Below, piece by piece: positions 6,415 through 7,039 of a DNA stretch of 7,039 nt. The notes below the pieces were generated by a model, which had not been told where the DNA came from, did no database searches, and saw only the letters and a program-made list of their open reading frames with translations. Numbering within the stretch: position 1 is the stretch's first letter; each line of letters opens with the position of its first letter. Source of the DNA: Phycisphaerales bacterium (lineage in GTDB: Bacteria > Planctomycetota > Phycisphaerae > Phycisphaerales > UBA1924); the NCBI GenBank assembly GCA_019747615.1, contig JAIEQQ010000181.1:1-7039 (forward strand), written 5' to 3'. Both the position numbers and the translations under genes were made by a program.

Positions 6415-6911
6415 CAGCGCGCCGTATAAGCCGAGTTCTGTGCCGTCGCGTGGTTTCCGGGTTCACCTGCTCCATTGACGGGGGCGATGTGAAGCCGGAC
6501 CTTCGCGAGGCGGCGACCATTTCTCTGCGCCGCGCATTGCTGCGTGGCTGGAGCGGTCTACCCGACGCCTGACTTCGGCTCTTGCGAGCCGAAGCGTGTC
6601 CGCCGGATCGGCGGTCGAGCGGCGTGAGCCGATCGAGGCGTCTGCGTGACCTTGCACGCGATGGGGTTTGCCATGCCTCGTCTGTCACCAGCCGAGCGGT
6701 GCGCTCTTACCGCACCTTTTCACCCTTACCTGAGCCGCGATGCCGGACACGAGTGTCCGAAATCGCGGCCATCGGCGGTATCTTCTCTGTGGCACTGTCC
6801 CTCGGCCCTGGCTCATGTGTCGGGCCGGGTGGGTGTTACCCACCATCGTGTCCTGTCGTGCTCGGACTTTCCTCCGGACGGTTGCCCGCCGGCGGTCGCC
6901 TTGGCGCGCTG
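6415..6911 (-). ncRNA. rnpB: RNase P RNA (catalytic subunit)
   Basis: This is the ribozyme of RNase P, which removes 5' leaders from pre-tRNAs. Read on the minus strand it contains the conserved 5' core GGAGGAAAGTCCGAG, then ACAGAGAAGATACCGCCGATGG, GGTAAGGGTGAAAAGG, GGTAAGAGCGCACC, the CCA-binding GGGTAGACC (6563-6555), and the 3' core ACAGAACTCGGCTTATA (6441-6425). Pairings: P1 6903-6911 with 6415-6423 (nine pairs); P2 6894-6900 with 6512-6518; P4 AAGTCCGAG (6869-6861) with CTCGGCTT (6435-6428). P4 is changed on both strands relative to E. coli (CGGG/CCCG becomes CGAG/CTCG), which supports the fold. A P17-like hairpin at 6573-6594 has a 9-base-pair stem and a GCAA loop, and a P18-like CGCA-GCAA-TGCG also appears. 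The overall plan is bacterial type A. At about 497 bases it is well above the roughly 377 of E. coli, largely from extra or longer stems. Ends are set from P1 and are approximate. Confidence 0.95.
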
Positions 6912-6933
6912 ATCTTCACTTGTCAACGCTTCT

Positions 6934-6957
6934 ATCGTAGATGCCCCGGCGGGCATC
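6934..6957 (-). promoter_or_regulatory. Candidate rnpB promoter region with a hairpin
   Basis: On the minus strand TACGAT (6939-6934) could be a -10 box giving a start about 16 bases before the P1 helix, with a short leader. Directly upstream lies a perfect 7-base-pair inverted repeat, GATGCCC and GGGCATC (6940-6946 and 6951-6957), where spacer and -35 contacts would be. No good -35 box was found. A TTGACA on the minus strand at 6926-6921 is too close to the mature RNA to serve as its -35. Confidence 0.3.
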
Positions 6958-6990
6958 GCGCGGGCCGTTGCGGTAGACTGCGGAACGCCC

Positions 6991-7039
6991 ATGACCGATC
7001 GCGACCCCACATCGCCGCCGCGAACCGCTGCCGCGGAGC
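6991..7039 (+). CDS. Possible start of an unknown plus-strand gene
   Basis: An ATG at 6991 opens 16 codons (MTDRDPTSPPRTAAAE) with no stop before the window ends. Third codon positions are GC-rich as in the neighbouring genes. A weak ribosome site (GCGGAA, 6980-6985) lies 5 bases upstream, and a -10-like TAGACT (6974-6979) is close by. The product cannot be recognised; its Pro/Ala-rich start looks like a disordered N-terminus. It would be divergent from rnpB. Confidence 0.35.
   Translation, partial: MTDRDPTSPPRTAAAE

Noticed and set aside
6230..6572. Small plus-strand open frames with Phe/Leu/Cys-rich hydrophobic stretches that look like signal peptides
   Set aside because: The hydrophobic stretches come from the TTTGCTG repeat units of the inverted repeat, and the frames continue into the rnpB gene.
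6299..7010. Several open frames on both strands across 6299-7010
   Set aside because: They overlap the conserved RNase P RNA, whose core sequences and helices explain this stretch.

Overview
This is GC-rich bacterial DNA with dense coding. The combination of a DUF187/GHL10-type family 10 glycosylhydrolase, Gfo/Idh/MocA oxidoreductases, a sugar-phosphate-isomerase-like TIM barrel, a glucosamine-6-phosphate deaminase fused to a PIG-L deacetylase, and a long RNase P RNA suggests a planctomycete, perhaps of the Phycisphaerae. This assignment is inferred from gene content and composition; no phylogenetic marker was aligned.

Layout: (1) Positions 1-599, minus strand: 5' part of a secreted glycosylhydrolase-like gene that leaves the window before its stop. 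(2) 600-738: divergent intergenic region with two hairpin-forming dyads. (3) 739-1752, plus strand: Gfo/Idh/MocA oxidoreductase, closed by a strong intrinsic terminator at 1824-1852. (4) 1959-4085, 4235-5062 and 5153-6181, plus strand: NagB/PIG-L fusion, TIM-barrel isomerase/epimerase-like protein, and a second Gfo/Idh/MocA oxidoreductase. The gaps of 149 and 90 bases hold no terminator I can see, so they may form an operon. (5) 6182-6414: convergent intergenic region with a large interrupted inverted repeat made of 8-base units, followed by a hairpin that looks like the rnpB terminator. (6) About 6415-6911, minus strand: RNase P RNA (rnpB), recognised from its conserved core and pairings, with an extra stem-loop between P2 and P4. 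(7) 6912-7039: rnpB upstream region and the possible first 16 codons of a plus-strand gene.

Functionally, the plus-strand genes look like carbohydrate and amino-sugar catabolism. The fusion could deacetylate an N-acetylated amino sugar and deaminate glucosamine-6-phosphate to feed glycolysis. The two NAD(P)-dependent oxidoreductases and the TIM-barrel protein resemble sets that oxidise and rearrange sugars or polyols. No individual substrate can be read from the sequence. I see no defence system, CRISPR array, transposase or prophage. The most unusual items are the 6185-6353 inverted repeat, the Asp-to-Thr change in the NagB catalytic loop, and the extended RNase P RNA.
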